Notes under the pieces: model-generated | Told to the model about the DNA's origin: nothing | Database searches by the model: none | What the model saw: the letters and a program-made list of their open reading frames with translations, nothing else | In this document: positions 45,065 to 55,739 of the stretch, in pieces | Position numbering within the stretch: position 1 is the stretch's first letter | Layout of the letters: every line of letters starts with the position of its first letter | Assembly: GCA_964007475.1 (NCBI GenBank) | Contig: OZ023273.1 | Coordinates: 73,757,842 to 73,821,841, forward strand | Length of the DNA: 64,000 bases | From: Hybos culiciformis | Lineage: Eukaryota > Arthropoda > Insecta > Diptera > Hybotidae | Direction of reading: 5' to 3' | Position numbers and translations under genes: made by a program

Positions 45065-45706
45065 CGTTTTTTGTTTTGTTATATACTGAAATAGGAGAAA
45101 TTCTTTCTCCTATACACAGCATCACATGATTGATGCGGTATATAATAGAACAAAAAAGAACAAATGGTCATAAAAAGAAATGATTTTTTTTGTTTTATCG
45201 AATTTTGGTTTCATAGTGTAATATGACAATTTTTATAATAAAAATTTCATATACACTATGAATTTAATAAAATCTCTCTCTTTTATTTTTGGATTTTCAA
45301 CAAGGCGGTAATCGCACACTCAAAAAAAAACAACCGTAAAAGCTATGTATTCTTCCGTTAAAGCTAACGGAAAAATCATGTGAAAGTGAACCAGTGGAAA
45401 ATGTTGTTGGAAATAACAATTAAAAATTGTTGAATTTTCCGTAAAAAATAAATGTTAAAAAGTTAACGAAAACATACGTAAACTTTACGGAGTAGTCCAT
45501 AAAGTTTTAAGAAATTGAAAAGTACGGAAAATTTTAAGGAAAACTCCATAAATCTTATCGATGTATGTTGTTAAAATTACTTTAAAGGAGTACCCGTAGA
45601 ATTTTAATAAATTTTCTTAACTTTAAGAGATTATCCCGTAATATTAATTTTACGGACTAAATCCTTGGTACAACAAGAAAAATGTTCAAATTACGGTTGT
45701 ATACTT

Positions 45707-46015
45707 TGTTTTTTTTTTGTTGTTTTTTTTTTGTTTTCTTTTTTTTGTTTTTTTTTTGTTTTTTTTTTTGTTTTTTTTTTTTGTTTTTTTTGTTTTTTTT
45801 GTTTTTTTTGTTTTTTTTTTTTGTTTTTTTGTTTTTTTTTTGTTTTTTTTTTGTTTTTTTTGGTTTTTTCTGTTTTTTTTGTTTTTTTTTTGTTTTTTTT
45901 TTGTTTTTTTTTGTTTTTTTTTTTTTAGTTTTTTTTTTTTAGTTTTTTTTTTTTAGTTTTTTTTTTTTAGTTTTTTTTTTTTAGTTTTTTTAGCCTTTTT
46001 TGTTTTTATATTATA
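45707..46015. repeat. T-rich (T6-9 G) microsatellite
   Basis: About 300 bp of T runs broken by single G residues, later by AG. All three forward frames are open only because of composition. Confidence 0.9.
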
Positions 46016-46046
46016 GTTTTTATATTGTTTTTTTTTTATTTGAATG

Positions 46047-46130
46047 GTCACCCATCTAAGTTCTATCACAACGAGGCGTTGCTTAACCGCTTTGTTCAAT
46101 GTTATGAATTCTTCCACTGAGCTATGTCAG
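46047..46130 (-). other. 5S rRNA-like / tRNA A-box-like segment inside K1
   Basis: On the minus strand, 46090-46047 contains GTTAAGCAACG and then TAGATGGGTGACCA, both in the order and near-spacing of the central and 3' part of animal 5S rRNA. Just upstream (46124-46114) is TAGCTCAGTGG, a tRNA-type A box. This looks like a degenerate SINE or 5S/tRNA-derived pol III unit captured by K1, not a working gene. Confidence 0.5.
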
Positions 46131-46873
46131 TGATATACAACAATGTATTAATAGACAATATAAATTCGGTTTCTATACATGCGAATTAATTTAAATTATT
46201 TATAGGGGTTAAGGAGTTTCCCGTAAAAGTATAAGAGTATCCGTAGATAATAAGGAAACATAAAACGTTAATATTTTATGGGCTTGTTATTAAACTTTCA
46301 TTAAAAAAATATATACGATTTTTTTCGTTGAAATTAATAAATTGTTGTTAGTTTTAACAATTTCCTTGTTACTCTATCAGCTCAATTTTAAGGACTTTAC
46401 TTCATCAAGTCTTACCGTAGTCCGTAGTTGAGTTTTTTGATGAAACATCCGTAATACGGTTAAAAATGGTATCTTTTAACGTAAAACCCGTTGAATTCAA
46501 CAACTTTTAGTGAATGAAATTTCAACGGACATAAAACATTAGCTTTTTACGGATGTTTTTTTTTGAGTGCAGGTAACAAATTTTATAAAGTAAAAAAAAA
46601 TTATTTTTGTTCATCACAGTTTTTATATTTAAATTTTGAAATTAAATAAATTAATTTCAAATTTAAATATTTAATATTTTTTTTGAATTCATCAAAATCC
46701 TATAATCGTTTATAATTGGGTTATTTATTGGATGAAATAAATTTATTATAACGAATTGTATCGTATTTCATTTGACGAGGTCTATCCAATAAATCACTCT
46801 CGGTTGAACCTGATATCCAACCGCAGGTTATTACCACCCACTTATATTGGCCTAAATTGCCAACACCCAAACA

Positions 46874-48835
46874 CTTGTTTTTACCAGTTTGAAACAATTT
46901 TCGCAACTTGGGCTCAGCCATCTCTTTTCTTAAATAGTCTTTTAATGAATTGTAGATGTTGTTAGATCTAACTTCAGGAAATTTCAATTCAAAATCTTGA
47001 AGTATCTATAACAAAAAAATATGTATTTATGTAAATATAAATAATAAAAAGAAATATGTATATTTAAATATAATATAAAATAATTTAAATATTTATATTT
47101 AAATATAATATAAAATATAATAGAAAAAGTAAAATAAATAATAATTTGAAATATACTCTAAAAGAATCTTACCAATAATTGAACCTCAGAATTTATGTAT
47201 ATGGGCCACTTGCGTTATCATTTCTTTCAATAAATTTCATTCTATGCTTAAAAGTTGTTCGCCATTTTTCAATATGTGTTGTTATAGGAAAAAGAGCAAG
47301 TGTTAAACATTTGCATTCTATATTCTTCCGAAATCTCTTCTGAAATTGCAAATTCTTTATCTTCTTCGGGAAGTTCATTTTGGGGACTTTGTATGGTACT
47401 ATCTAATGTACAATTACTATTACTATTATTCCATTTGTATAAAAGCTTTCCAGTGGCTGATTTCATTGATTTACCTCCAGAAGTTTTTTCTGTTCTTTTA
47501 AAATAAGTAGTCTACAAGTAAAAGCCAATGATGAAAAATTTTAGAAAAAGAATAACAAGATCAAAATAAATATTTACCTTAGATTCTTTTGGATAAAGGT
47601 GCTCAATCTCATTTGCTATAGCCTCCATATCATTATATTCCATTTTCCAGTTTCTTTCAACAAATTTATTAACGATAAGTTCAAGAAGATGTGTGTTTTC
47701 TCTATTTGTTAAATTTTTCTTGCCAATCCTTGAACAAAGTTCGTCATCATTTTCTACCAGTTTTTGAACGGGGTCATCATTGTAAAAATCCTCCATTTCA
47801 TTAAAAAAAATCAGCAATATTCTAAACGCAATATTATGATTCTGTTTTTGAAAAATAATATTCTTATAATCTCTGAGACTGGACAGTCTAACTGATACAT
47901 ATGAACTAAAGAAAAAAGTTGAATTAAATGAAATAGTATTCAATTATTATTACATTACATTACATGTATGAAATTACATAAAACTATTAAATTTCATTAT
48001 TATGATTATTACTATAAAAAATAAAGCAATAAAGAATATAGTTAATAAAAAATCATATAGTTAATATAATTAATATAGTTAATAAAAATCCATTGAAGAC
48101 GATTTTAGAAATTGTTCTATCTGAAATTTTATTGGCATCAAAACACCTTTCGACGTTTGATTACCTATTGAAGCTTTTCCTTTTTTCAAAACACCCACCT
48201 TATTGTTTATTGGAAATTCCGTGATTTCCTCCGATAGGTTATTCTCGCAAAGAAATGTATTTAGTTTGCATTCGGAGGTCATCGAGGAAAATATTTTTTC
48301 AGTTTTTTGTAGAATGTTTACAACCTTTTTTTTTTATCACAGCCCTCTTCGAATGAAGCAGCTAAAATTGTTTTTGACAAAAGAGAAAATAATTTACTGA
48401 CCGTATTTTGAATGTCTACCGAATTTTTCCGAGTTATATTTGGTTCAGAACAAAGTTTCAAAGAAAATTCTAAAATAATTGTTTCAAGTTCATTAGACTG
48501 TTTTTGAGGACTCTGAGGATCTATAATAGATTTAATTTCTTCTAGTTTAGTTGGAGTTAATGCACCTTCATCGGGTGTAACTTTAGAAATTTAAAAAGAT
48601 TGTTCGGTTAAAATTTCAAAGCAAGGATCTGTGACAATAGGCTATTTAGTATTTTCTATTCTCATTGAAGTTTCAAAAATATTTATGTTCCCTACGATTT
48701 CGGAATTGTAGCAAGAATTTAAATGACGCTAGAAATTTAAATGACGCTTGACACAATGAAATTCCGTAATACTTCTAAAGTTATGACTTTTTTTTAGGTG
48801 ATTAAATTTTTTTTTATGCATAAGAAACATTCCAT
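46874..48835 (-). pseudogene. 5' exons of the interrupted insect gene (uncharacterised C2H2-like family)
   Basis: Minus-strand coding pieces with splice signals. 48835-48600: MECFLCIKK followed by His/Cys spacing like a C2H2 N terminus, with frame breaks. 48580-48079: acidic helical region (ELETIILEFSLKLCSEPN; FSSMTSECKLNTFLCENN) with one frameshift near 48345. ~47820-47578: EMEDFYNDDPVQKLVEN to LYPKES, donor GTAAAT. 47511-47173: SMKSATGKLLYKWNNSN, a frameshift near 47300, then ITTHIEKWRTTFKHRMKFI, donor GTAAGA. 47005-46874: FELKFPEVRSNNIYNSLKDY, cut by B1. The combination resembles a repeated uncharacterised insect protein family; this is recalled, not searched. Function unknown. Confidence 0.6.
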
Positions 48836-50683
48836 TATTGGATTATTAGTTAATACTAATTAATTATTGGTATATATTAAAAAAAATTTACTTACCAAAG
48901 CTCCAAATTTTCAATTAAATCCGAAAATATAATTTTTTGATTTAGGCTTCGCGACAAAAAATTTCCTGGCACAAAACACGCGTTGTTTCTTTAAAACTAG
49001 AACTTAAATGGCTCACATGAACAAAAATTTAACTAAAAAAGAAATAACTTTAAAATTAAAAGAAATTCCTTTAACTTTTAAAGAAATGTCTTTACTTTTT
49101 AAAAACCTAAAAATATTTCTTTAATTTCTAATATATTGGCTATTCATTTTTAAAGAATAACTTTTAAAAAGTCAGACTGAAAGAAATTGTTCTTTAACTG
49201 TTAATAAGTTTACTTTACAAATTAACATTTTTCTTTAAAATAAATCTAGCGGTTTTAGAAATATTTTTGTAAGATGATTGCTTCGTTGCTCCATACATTT
49301 ATAATTTTTATGGTATGCAAAGAATACATTAGACAGTTTAAACTATAAAATAATACTGTCAATAAAAAGTTATTCCAAGATCCAATGAGGCTTGTAGATA
49401 TGATTCAATTCAATTAATATTTCTTTAGCTTGTGTAATATGAGACGAGACACTCCCAATAAGATAATGTTTTAAATCATTTTGCGGAACATTTTCCTATT
49501 TTAAATTGTGAAACTACTTAGGAAGATAACATCTGGCGTTAGACCTTTTCGTCACGTTTTCATATAAATTTAATGAAGTATTCAGCATCAACACTATAGG
49601 TTTTCTTATATATCTAACTACATTTTAGAGATCTCCATAAAAGACAAAATCTATATATTGTAAAAATTTGTAAATAACAAAATTTAGAATTAAAATTTCG
49701 AATAAATTAGGTGTGATTTTTTAATTGAAATAATTTAAACTTAAAATAATGTTTTTTTTATAATTAAAACATAAAGCATTTTAATTTGGGTTAATGTCAG
49801 TTTGTAGTTAGAAATTATTTGAACTCCTTGTATTTTAACCCATAGTTAAATGTTACAAGTGCTCAAATTAAGCTAGAGTGCCTGAGAACAACCTTTAAAT
49901 TTCATAACAGGCCGACTTAACCCTTAATTTTAGAATTATTGAATTATTTTCTTTCAAAACATTGTATCTAAAACCTGTAAATAAATTGTATCTAAAACCA
50001 CAAAGAAATAGATACTATATTAGGTAGAGTGTAGCTGTTCGAACTCACATATGTCTAAAAGATCCACAGCCACACTTTTAAGAGAAATGGGTACTTTCAT
50101 GTGCACATAACTTTACACTTTATTATATAAATATAGTAAAAACATTCATTATGTGCGAGGGCGATTGGGTATAATATAGTTTTTGTCCAAAATAATTTGA
50201 AAATGCACAGCTCTTAAATGTTTAAGATTATTTCTTAAAACAAAAAAATCCTTGCTATAGAAGTTAAAGTTAATTTTTTTAATTCTAACTACTTTTTTTT
50301 AATAATAATAACGATGAATTAAAAAAAAATTAATTTAAAAAAATTTCTTTAAATTGAAATAAAAATCTCTTAAAGTGAAGAAAATTTATTCTTTCAAAGA
50401 AACGACTTAGCATTTCATTGAAAAGTCATAGCTTCTTAAAAGATTCTTATAGCATTTTTTAAAGATTTTTCTTTAAAAACTACAAAATTGTTATTACATT
50501 GTAATGACCTAGAGTTAAAGGCTGCAGTTAAAGAAAAAGTTGACCTTTTTTTCCAACCTTTCCGTTGTAAAAAAATTCTTTAATCGACTTTGTATGAAAA
50601 AATTGGTAAGTTATTAGAAAAAAATTCTAAAGATTTTTTTAGGCAGTAAGCTTTAAAAAAAATGGTAAATTTTTTTGTGTGTA
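48836..50683. other. Intergenic AT-rich stretch
   Basis: No gene or defined repeat. Degenerate words such as TTTAAAGAAAT and CTTTAAAAA recur at 49020-49270 and 50220-50650, in the style of 1-394. Confidence 0.5.
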
Positions 50684-51474
50684 TGTAGTATACATTTTTT
50701 TAATGGGCATGTGGTGAATAATGAAATCATTTAGATGCATCAGCGTAAATAATGAAATCATTTAGATGTTCTCACAATACATCCAATCCTCTTTTTACAC
50801 GGTAGATTAGTTCCTGAGAATACCGTGTAAAAAAAATTCGTGTCAAAAAAGACCCACAGTAATAGAAAAAAATTAGATTGGTTCTACAACATCAAAAGGC
50901 CTACAAAAATTAATAATTTGGCAAAATAAGCAAAAATTCTGTTTTTCTATACATTCAGATTCATGTCTATTTTATTTTACATATAATAAATATTATTCAG
51001 TTTTTAAAACAAAAAAAATAGATTTTAAAAATAAAAAAAATACAAAATATTCACATATTCAAGGAATATAAGAATAACATTATAGAAATAAAAACAAAGT
51101 TTAAAAATAAAAAATATTCACATATTCAAGGACCATGAAAATGATATAAAAACAAAGAACCACAAATTAATTCCCGGAATTATTAATTTTTGCGCGTAAA
51201 TTTGGTCCGTGTAAAAAAAGAAAATCGTGTAAAAAAAGGATAAGTTTATTTTTGCCAACCGTGTTATTTCAAAATCGTGTAAAAAAAGACCGTGTAAAAT
51301 TGTGTATTTCAATACAGACAAATCCAACAAAAAATGAAAAAAAAAAATGTGTATATCAACTTTTGTTTTTGTTTTGCATTGTAAATGTATAGACTGCAAC
51401 TACCTTTCACATGCACATTAAAACAGTATATTGGATATGTTAACAAAATTTGTTATACAACTCGTTCTGTATTT

Positions 51475-51580
51475 ACACAAAAACACATAGACACTTGTCA
51501 ATATATATCACTCGACCTTCGGTGTCGCGATATAAGTATTGACTCGTGTCAATGTGTTTTTGTGTATACAGAACTCGTAA
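51475..51580. other. Long imperfect hairpin in R1
   Basis: ACACAAAAACACAT on the left and ATGTGTTTTTGTGT on the right, then GACAC/GTGTC, GTCAAT/ATTGAC and TATATC/GATATA pair inward toward a loop containing cgaccttcgg. The same structure is in R2 at about 60370-60472. Confidence 0.75.
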
Positions 51581-51763
51581 TTAATAACAAATTTAGTTAA
51601 CATATACAATAATCTACTATTATTCTAATAAGGTACTAATTATAAAATAAGCATGAATTTTTTAATTGTTTTCATAAAAAAATTGATTTACTACCAATGT
51701 AAAATCTTGAAAAATAACATAATTTCTACATTACTGACATCTGACATCTCTAGTTATTATTTC

Positions 51764-52552
51764 CATAGATGAGATATAGTAATAGATGGCCCACTCAAAA
51801 GATCTACTACAGCGCCTGATGGATTTGTGGAGGGAAGGTGAACTAAAAAAATAAATTTTTGTTAGTGGCAGTTTATTTCTAATATTTCAAATAAAATTAT
51901 TAAAATTCAAATTTGCAGGAAAAAAAGAAGATTATGAATAAAAGATAAATTAATTTTTATAGCAAATTTTTTATTTTCTTAATTTTTTTGGTTTTTATTA
52001 AATGTTTTCTGAAATATATTATTGCATTTTTTTCTATTTGATCACTTATATAATTCATATCACATTATGTTCTAACATTTCCACTAAAAATTCTATTTAT
52101 TTTATTGCAATAATTATTAATTAATAAATTAAATGTATAATCTTAAATTAACTTAAATTTCAATAAATCCAACTTTATTTCAGTATTTGTTTTTTTTCAA
52201 ATAAAATCCACATTAAAATTCAAAAATATTCAACTTTTATTCAGTTTCTTTTTTTCTTAAATAATATCTTCTATTACTTTTATAATAATTTAGTCTTTTT
52301 TCTAAAATAAGTTCAAAATTAAAATTGTTTGTCAAAAATCGAGTTTATAATTTTTTTTTAATAAAATTCAATTTTTTTTTTTCTCAAAATGAATCGCTTT
52401 TATTTCAAAAAAATAATAAATAAGAAAAAAAGATCAGCCGGCTGGGTTGACAATAAAACAAAACGTAAACAAACAAGAACGCCGCATGTGGTTGAAAGGT
52501 GAAACACATTAAGAAAACTGAAATTAATTTTGTTCTAAGTGAACCTACCATG
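51764..52552. repeat. 789-bp block present in R1 and absent from R2
   Basis: Bracketed by the 8-bp direct repeat ATTATTTC (51756-51763 and 52553-52560), which is single in R2 near 60665. Either an insertion with 8-bp target duplication (ends CATAGATG...CTACCATG, not convincing inverted repeats) or a deletion in R2 between direct repeats. A 22-codon frame at 51786-51854 (MAHSKDLLQRLMDLWREGEL) precedes a possible splice donor AAG|GTGAAC; no function can be assigned. Confidence 0.65.
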
Positions 52553-53532
52553 ATTATTTCGATAGAGAAAACAAATTTTCGAACCTTTTGAGAAATAATT
52601 ATTGGTAAATCAATATAATGGTTATACATAATAGAAAAAAGTTTTTTGTAGTGCTTAAAAAATCCGCAAGATGGCACTGACATTCATGAAGGCTTTCACG
52701 ATTGACCACATCTAAATAGAAATATAAAATATAATATATGTAAAAGTGTATTTAATTTATTTGATGAAATAAAATCATTTTTAATATAGAAATTAAATGA
52801 AGTACAAAATTAAAAATTAAGTTTGTGAAAAAACACATGATGTGTCATGAGACACCCGATAGAAGCGAAGTTTTAATACTCAAATTTTCACAATAGATTT
52901 AACACATTTTTTAACTACATATTTATAGCTACATTTTTTTAACACAAGTCCAAAGTATGTAATATAATATTAATAACTAGATAGTATCCCATTGTATTTT
53001 CAATATCAATAAATTTGGTTTTTGGGCTTCCGTTTTTTAAATTGAATTCACGCAACAGAATAATATTAATCCAATTAAGTAAATAAATTGTCAATAAATT
53101 AATGAGAAATCAAAAAATATCGAATTTATCAATTAAATTTCTTAAATATAATTAAATAAGAATTTATTAAAAAGGTCTAATTAAATTGGCCGAATATGAA
53201 TGTTTAAAAAATTTTTTTTAATTTGCTAGAATTCTCTTTTCCGAAAGAAATTTATTATGTTAAAATTTGTTAGTTCAAAACAAATATTTTCCGAACAAAT
53301 TTTCCATGTCCTATTATGTTTCAGAGACAGATTGATTAAGAATAAAGTAATTGTCAATTGTTGTACTTACTTATACTTAGTAGTAGCTTGCCTGTGCCTC
53401 GGATTATTATTTATGGTTAAATTAAAATATTTTTGTTGTTTCGTATCCTTATATTTATATATATTTTTAATTGTTTTTTTGAGGATGAGGATAAAAATAA
53501 AACGAATTGTTTATCTTTTTTTATAATCTACT

Positions 53533-53573
53533 GCCAATATATTTCGTTTCTTATTTTGAAACTTCTTCAGGGC
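53533..53573 (-). ncRNA. Candidate minimal hammerhead ribozyme in P1
   Basis: Minus strand: stem I GCC, core CUGAAGA, one A, stem II GUUUC - 7-nt loop - GAAAC, core GAAA, then UAUAUU and GGC closing stem I. The core CUGANGA...GAAA and the position in the 3' noncoding part of a Penelope-like element match the small hammerhead variants described for such elements, which have little or no stem III and can act as dimers. The predicted cleavage is after the AUU preceding GGC. Activity is not shown. Confidence 0.68.
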
Positions 53574-54204
53574 TACATAATATATAAAGAAATATTTGAT
53601 TTTAAAAAACTCAGAATTATAATCTTAAACTTAATCTACAACTAATATCATACCTTGATTATCTTAAGATAGTTCGTCTAAAAATTTAAAATGAAAACTG
53701 CACATTACTTGACATAGACATTAAAAAATAAATATATAAAATAATTAAAATATTAACTGACAAATTTAAATAATTTAAAATACACAAATAATTTAAAGAA
53801 CAACCTTACACTATTATATAAAATATTACTACTGCTTATTACTATTTTACTTTTTTAATATAATATTACTATATGATAATGAGAAAAAAGAAAAAGTGAG
53901 AGTATTTATGGATCATTAATATAAAAATACAAAAAGAAAAAAAAAAAAAAAATATTTATAAAGTACAAACCTAAACTAAAGTTCAACGAACTTTTCTTAA
54001 AATTTCTTTAATAAAAAAAAAATTTGATAAAATCATTGCAAAACTCTCTCCTTTTTATTCTAAATAAACATTATATTAATAATTGAGAAAATCAACATTA
54101 TCAAAATGTATAGATTTTTTTTTTAAATATATAAATATTGGAATACTATTAAAAACTCAAAATTGTTCCTATTGTATGTCTTATTCTTAAAAAATATTTT
54201 TATA

Positions 54205-55656
54205 TTATTTCATGATCATATTTTTGTATCTATGGGTAATGTCATTATAACTGTTATTAAGTCTTTGTGTATCTGTTCTAAAGTTAATTGTGTCGTTTAA
54301 TTGGATATATATCATTTCTAGAATGTTTCTCTTTTTAAAATTTGATTCTAAGTCTAAGATTTGAATGTTTTCAAAAATCAAAATTATGTGCATTGTCAAA
54401 ATGACGTAAAGCTGACGCTGTTTTTTCTATCTTGTCTATTTGTGATATTTTGCAATCATATTTGTGGTAATTTCTTTAGTCTTTAAGATTCTGTTTTGTT
54501 TGTCCTATATAGCATTTGTCACAATTATTGCAATTAATTTTATAAATTAAATCTGATTGGAGGTTTGTTGGTGTTTTATGTTTTAATGTTGTGAATAAAT
54601 TTTTAACTGTTTTAATGTTATAAAAAACTAAATTAATGTTTTTGTCTTTAAACAAGTTTTTAAATTTGTATGAAATATCTGGTATGTAAGGAACTTTGTA
54701 GTAGATTTTTTGTGTTTTAAGTCTTGGAATATGTGGTTTTTTCAATTTTTGTTCAATTCTGTGTATCGTTTTGTTGATCATTAGTTTAGGATAATTATTG
54801 TTTTTAAACAGATCTTTTAGTTTATCTATGTTTTCTTTTTTAAATACATTGTTACTTGTTGTAAGACATTTTTCTATGATATTGCTAATAGTATTAATTT
54901 TTTGGTGTGTGGGATGATTACTATTAAAATTAAGAATTCTACCTGAACTACTTGGTTTCGAATACCAATTCGTCAAGATCTTTCCATCTTCTTGTCTGTG
55001 TAATGTCATGTCTAAAAATGGAATTATTTTGTCTTTTTCTATTTCTGCTGTGAAGGCTAGATTAGGGTTGTATTGGTTAAATTTTATTATTATTGTCTTT
55101 ATTTTGTCATTTGGTGCTGCAAAACAACTGTCATCTACATAAAGTCTGAAAAAAGGGATGCCAAAATCCAGTTTATCTTTCGGCATTTCTATTACATCAA
55201 ACATGACCAAGTTGGCTATAGATTCTATAGTATAGAAGGACTACACGGTGACCCCATAGCACATCCAGTTATTTGTTGGAAATATTTATCTTCGTAGACA
55301 ATGTAGCTAGAATCGAAATAAAACGATAATATTTCTAAAAAGAATTCTAAGCTTATCTCAGTATAAGCTGAAATAAATTTCCAATATTTTTTAATAATAG
55401 ACAAAACTAATTCTTTTGTGATACTTGGAAACATTGCTACTAAATCTAACGAAGCTTGTACATAGTTAGATGGTAATTTTATTTCTTTTAAAAATTCTAC
55501 AAATTCAATTGAATTTTTTAAATTATAATGTATAGTAGTGTTTACTTTTGATAAAATTTGATGTATTTCCACAGATAAATTATATAACGGAGTTTTTGTG
55601 CAATCTACTATTTCTCTCATTTTTAAAACATCTTGAGCATAGATTCCTTTGAGCAT
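54205..55656 (-). pseudogene. P1 reverse transcriptase / GIY-YIG endonuclease
   Basis: 55656-55225: NYVQASLDLVAMFPSI (RT motif A with the catalytic Asp) and QQITGCAMGSPCSPSI (Penelope-type motif B). A frame change near 55220 leads to 55210-54476: FFRLYVDDSCFAAPND (motif C) and FTAEIEKDKIIPFLDMTLHR. The region KINCNNCDKCYIGQTKQNLK at the end is the start of the GIY-YIG endonuclease with its Cys pair. After stops around 54475-54400, 54399-54205 carries the endonuclease end (NILEMIYIQLNDTINFRTDT). The order RT then GIY-YIG is specific to Penelope-like elements. Dead copy. Confidence 0.85.
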
Positions 55657-55739
55657 AGATTCGTGGGGCTATACAATTATTTTTTATCATCTCTAGCTAA
55701 AATGAATGTAATAGATCAAAGAAAAGAGAAAATGATCAA

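Larger units (their letters stand above)
45317..46569. mobile_element. K1: MITE with CACTC termini in the B1 3' LTR
   Basis: Ends CACTCAAAAAAAAACA and its inverse; inverted similarity continues for ~28 bp (CCGTAAAA(A)GCTA). CA is duplicated at 45315-45316 and 46570-46571 (2 bp; 3 bp GCA if the last G of K1 is counted as target). CACT ends with 2-3 bp duplications suggest a CACTA/EnSpm-related element, tentatively. The interior has a TTTTTTTG-type microsatellite (45707-46015) and a pol III-like segment (46040-46130). No transposase; Phe-rich frames are artefacts of the T tract. Confidence 0.8.
38388..46873 (+). mobile_element. B1: BEL/Pao LTR retrotransposon inserted in the insect gene
   Basis: LTRs of 542 bp (38388-38929; 45077-46873 with K1 inside), TGTTATAT...CCAAACA. 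The primer site TGGTCCTTCGAGCCGG follows at 38931. One long Gag-Pol frame carries the BEL/Pao order of zinc knuckles, A17-type protease, Pao RT, RNase H and integrase. A clean target duplication is not visible. The two LTRs also share 12 nt just outside the assumed start (cgttttttgttt), so the true border could be at 38376/45065. Confidence 0.9.
45077..46873 (+). repeat. B1 3' LTR, split by K1
   Basis: 542 bp of LTR after removing K1 and a 2-bp duplication. The K1 site is ggtaatcgca|ggtaac in the 5' LTR. Confidence 0.88.
50684..53035. repeat. R1: first copy of a ~2 kb dispersed repeat
   Basis: Colinear with R2 (58457-61310). It runs from gtatgtagta...ttttttaatgggcatgtgg to ggtttttgggcttccgttt. 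It contains repeated cgtgtaaaaaaag words, a long hairpin (51475-51580) and near its end the segment TGTGTCATGAGACACCCGAT. Relative to R2 it has an extra 789 bp (51764-52552) and lacks ~180 bp (60957-61139 of R2). No protein domain. The repeat type is unknown. Confidence 0.75.
53456..55660 (-). mobile_element. P1: Penelope-like element, 5'-truncated
   Basis: Minus-strand element with an RT and GIY-YIG endonuclease coding region (55656-54205), a 3' noncoding part and a hammerhead-like motif (53533-53573). The 5' part of the RT is missing at about 55660. The inverse of its last ~900 bp reappears at 55740-56621 (P2). Confidence 0.82.

Noticed and set aside
45665..45956. Three overlapping Phe-rich open frames
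   Set aside because: They lie in the T-rich microsatellite of K1 and are open in all forward frames only by composition.
53257..53645. Plus frames with a hydrophobic, membrane-like profile
   Set aside because: They overlap the P1 3' noncoding part and ribozyme on the opposite strand; no homologous frame in P2.
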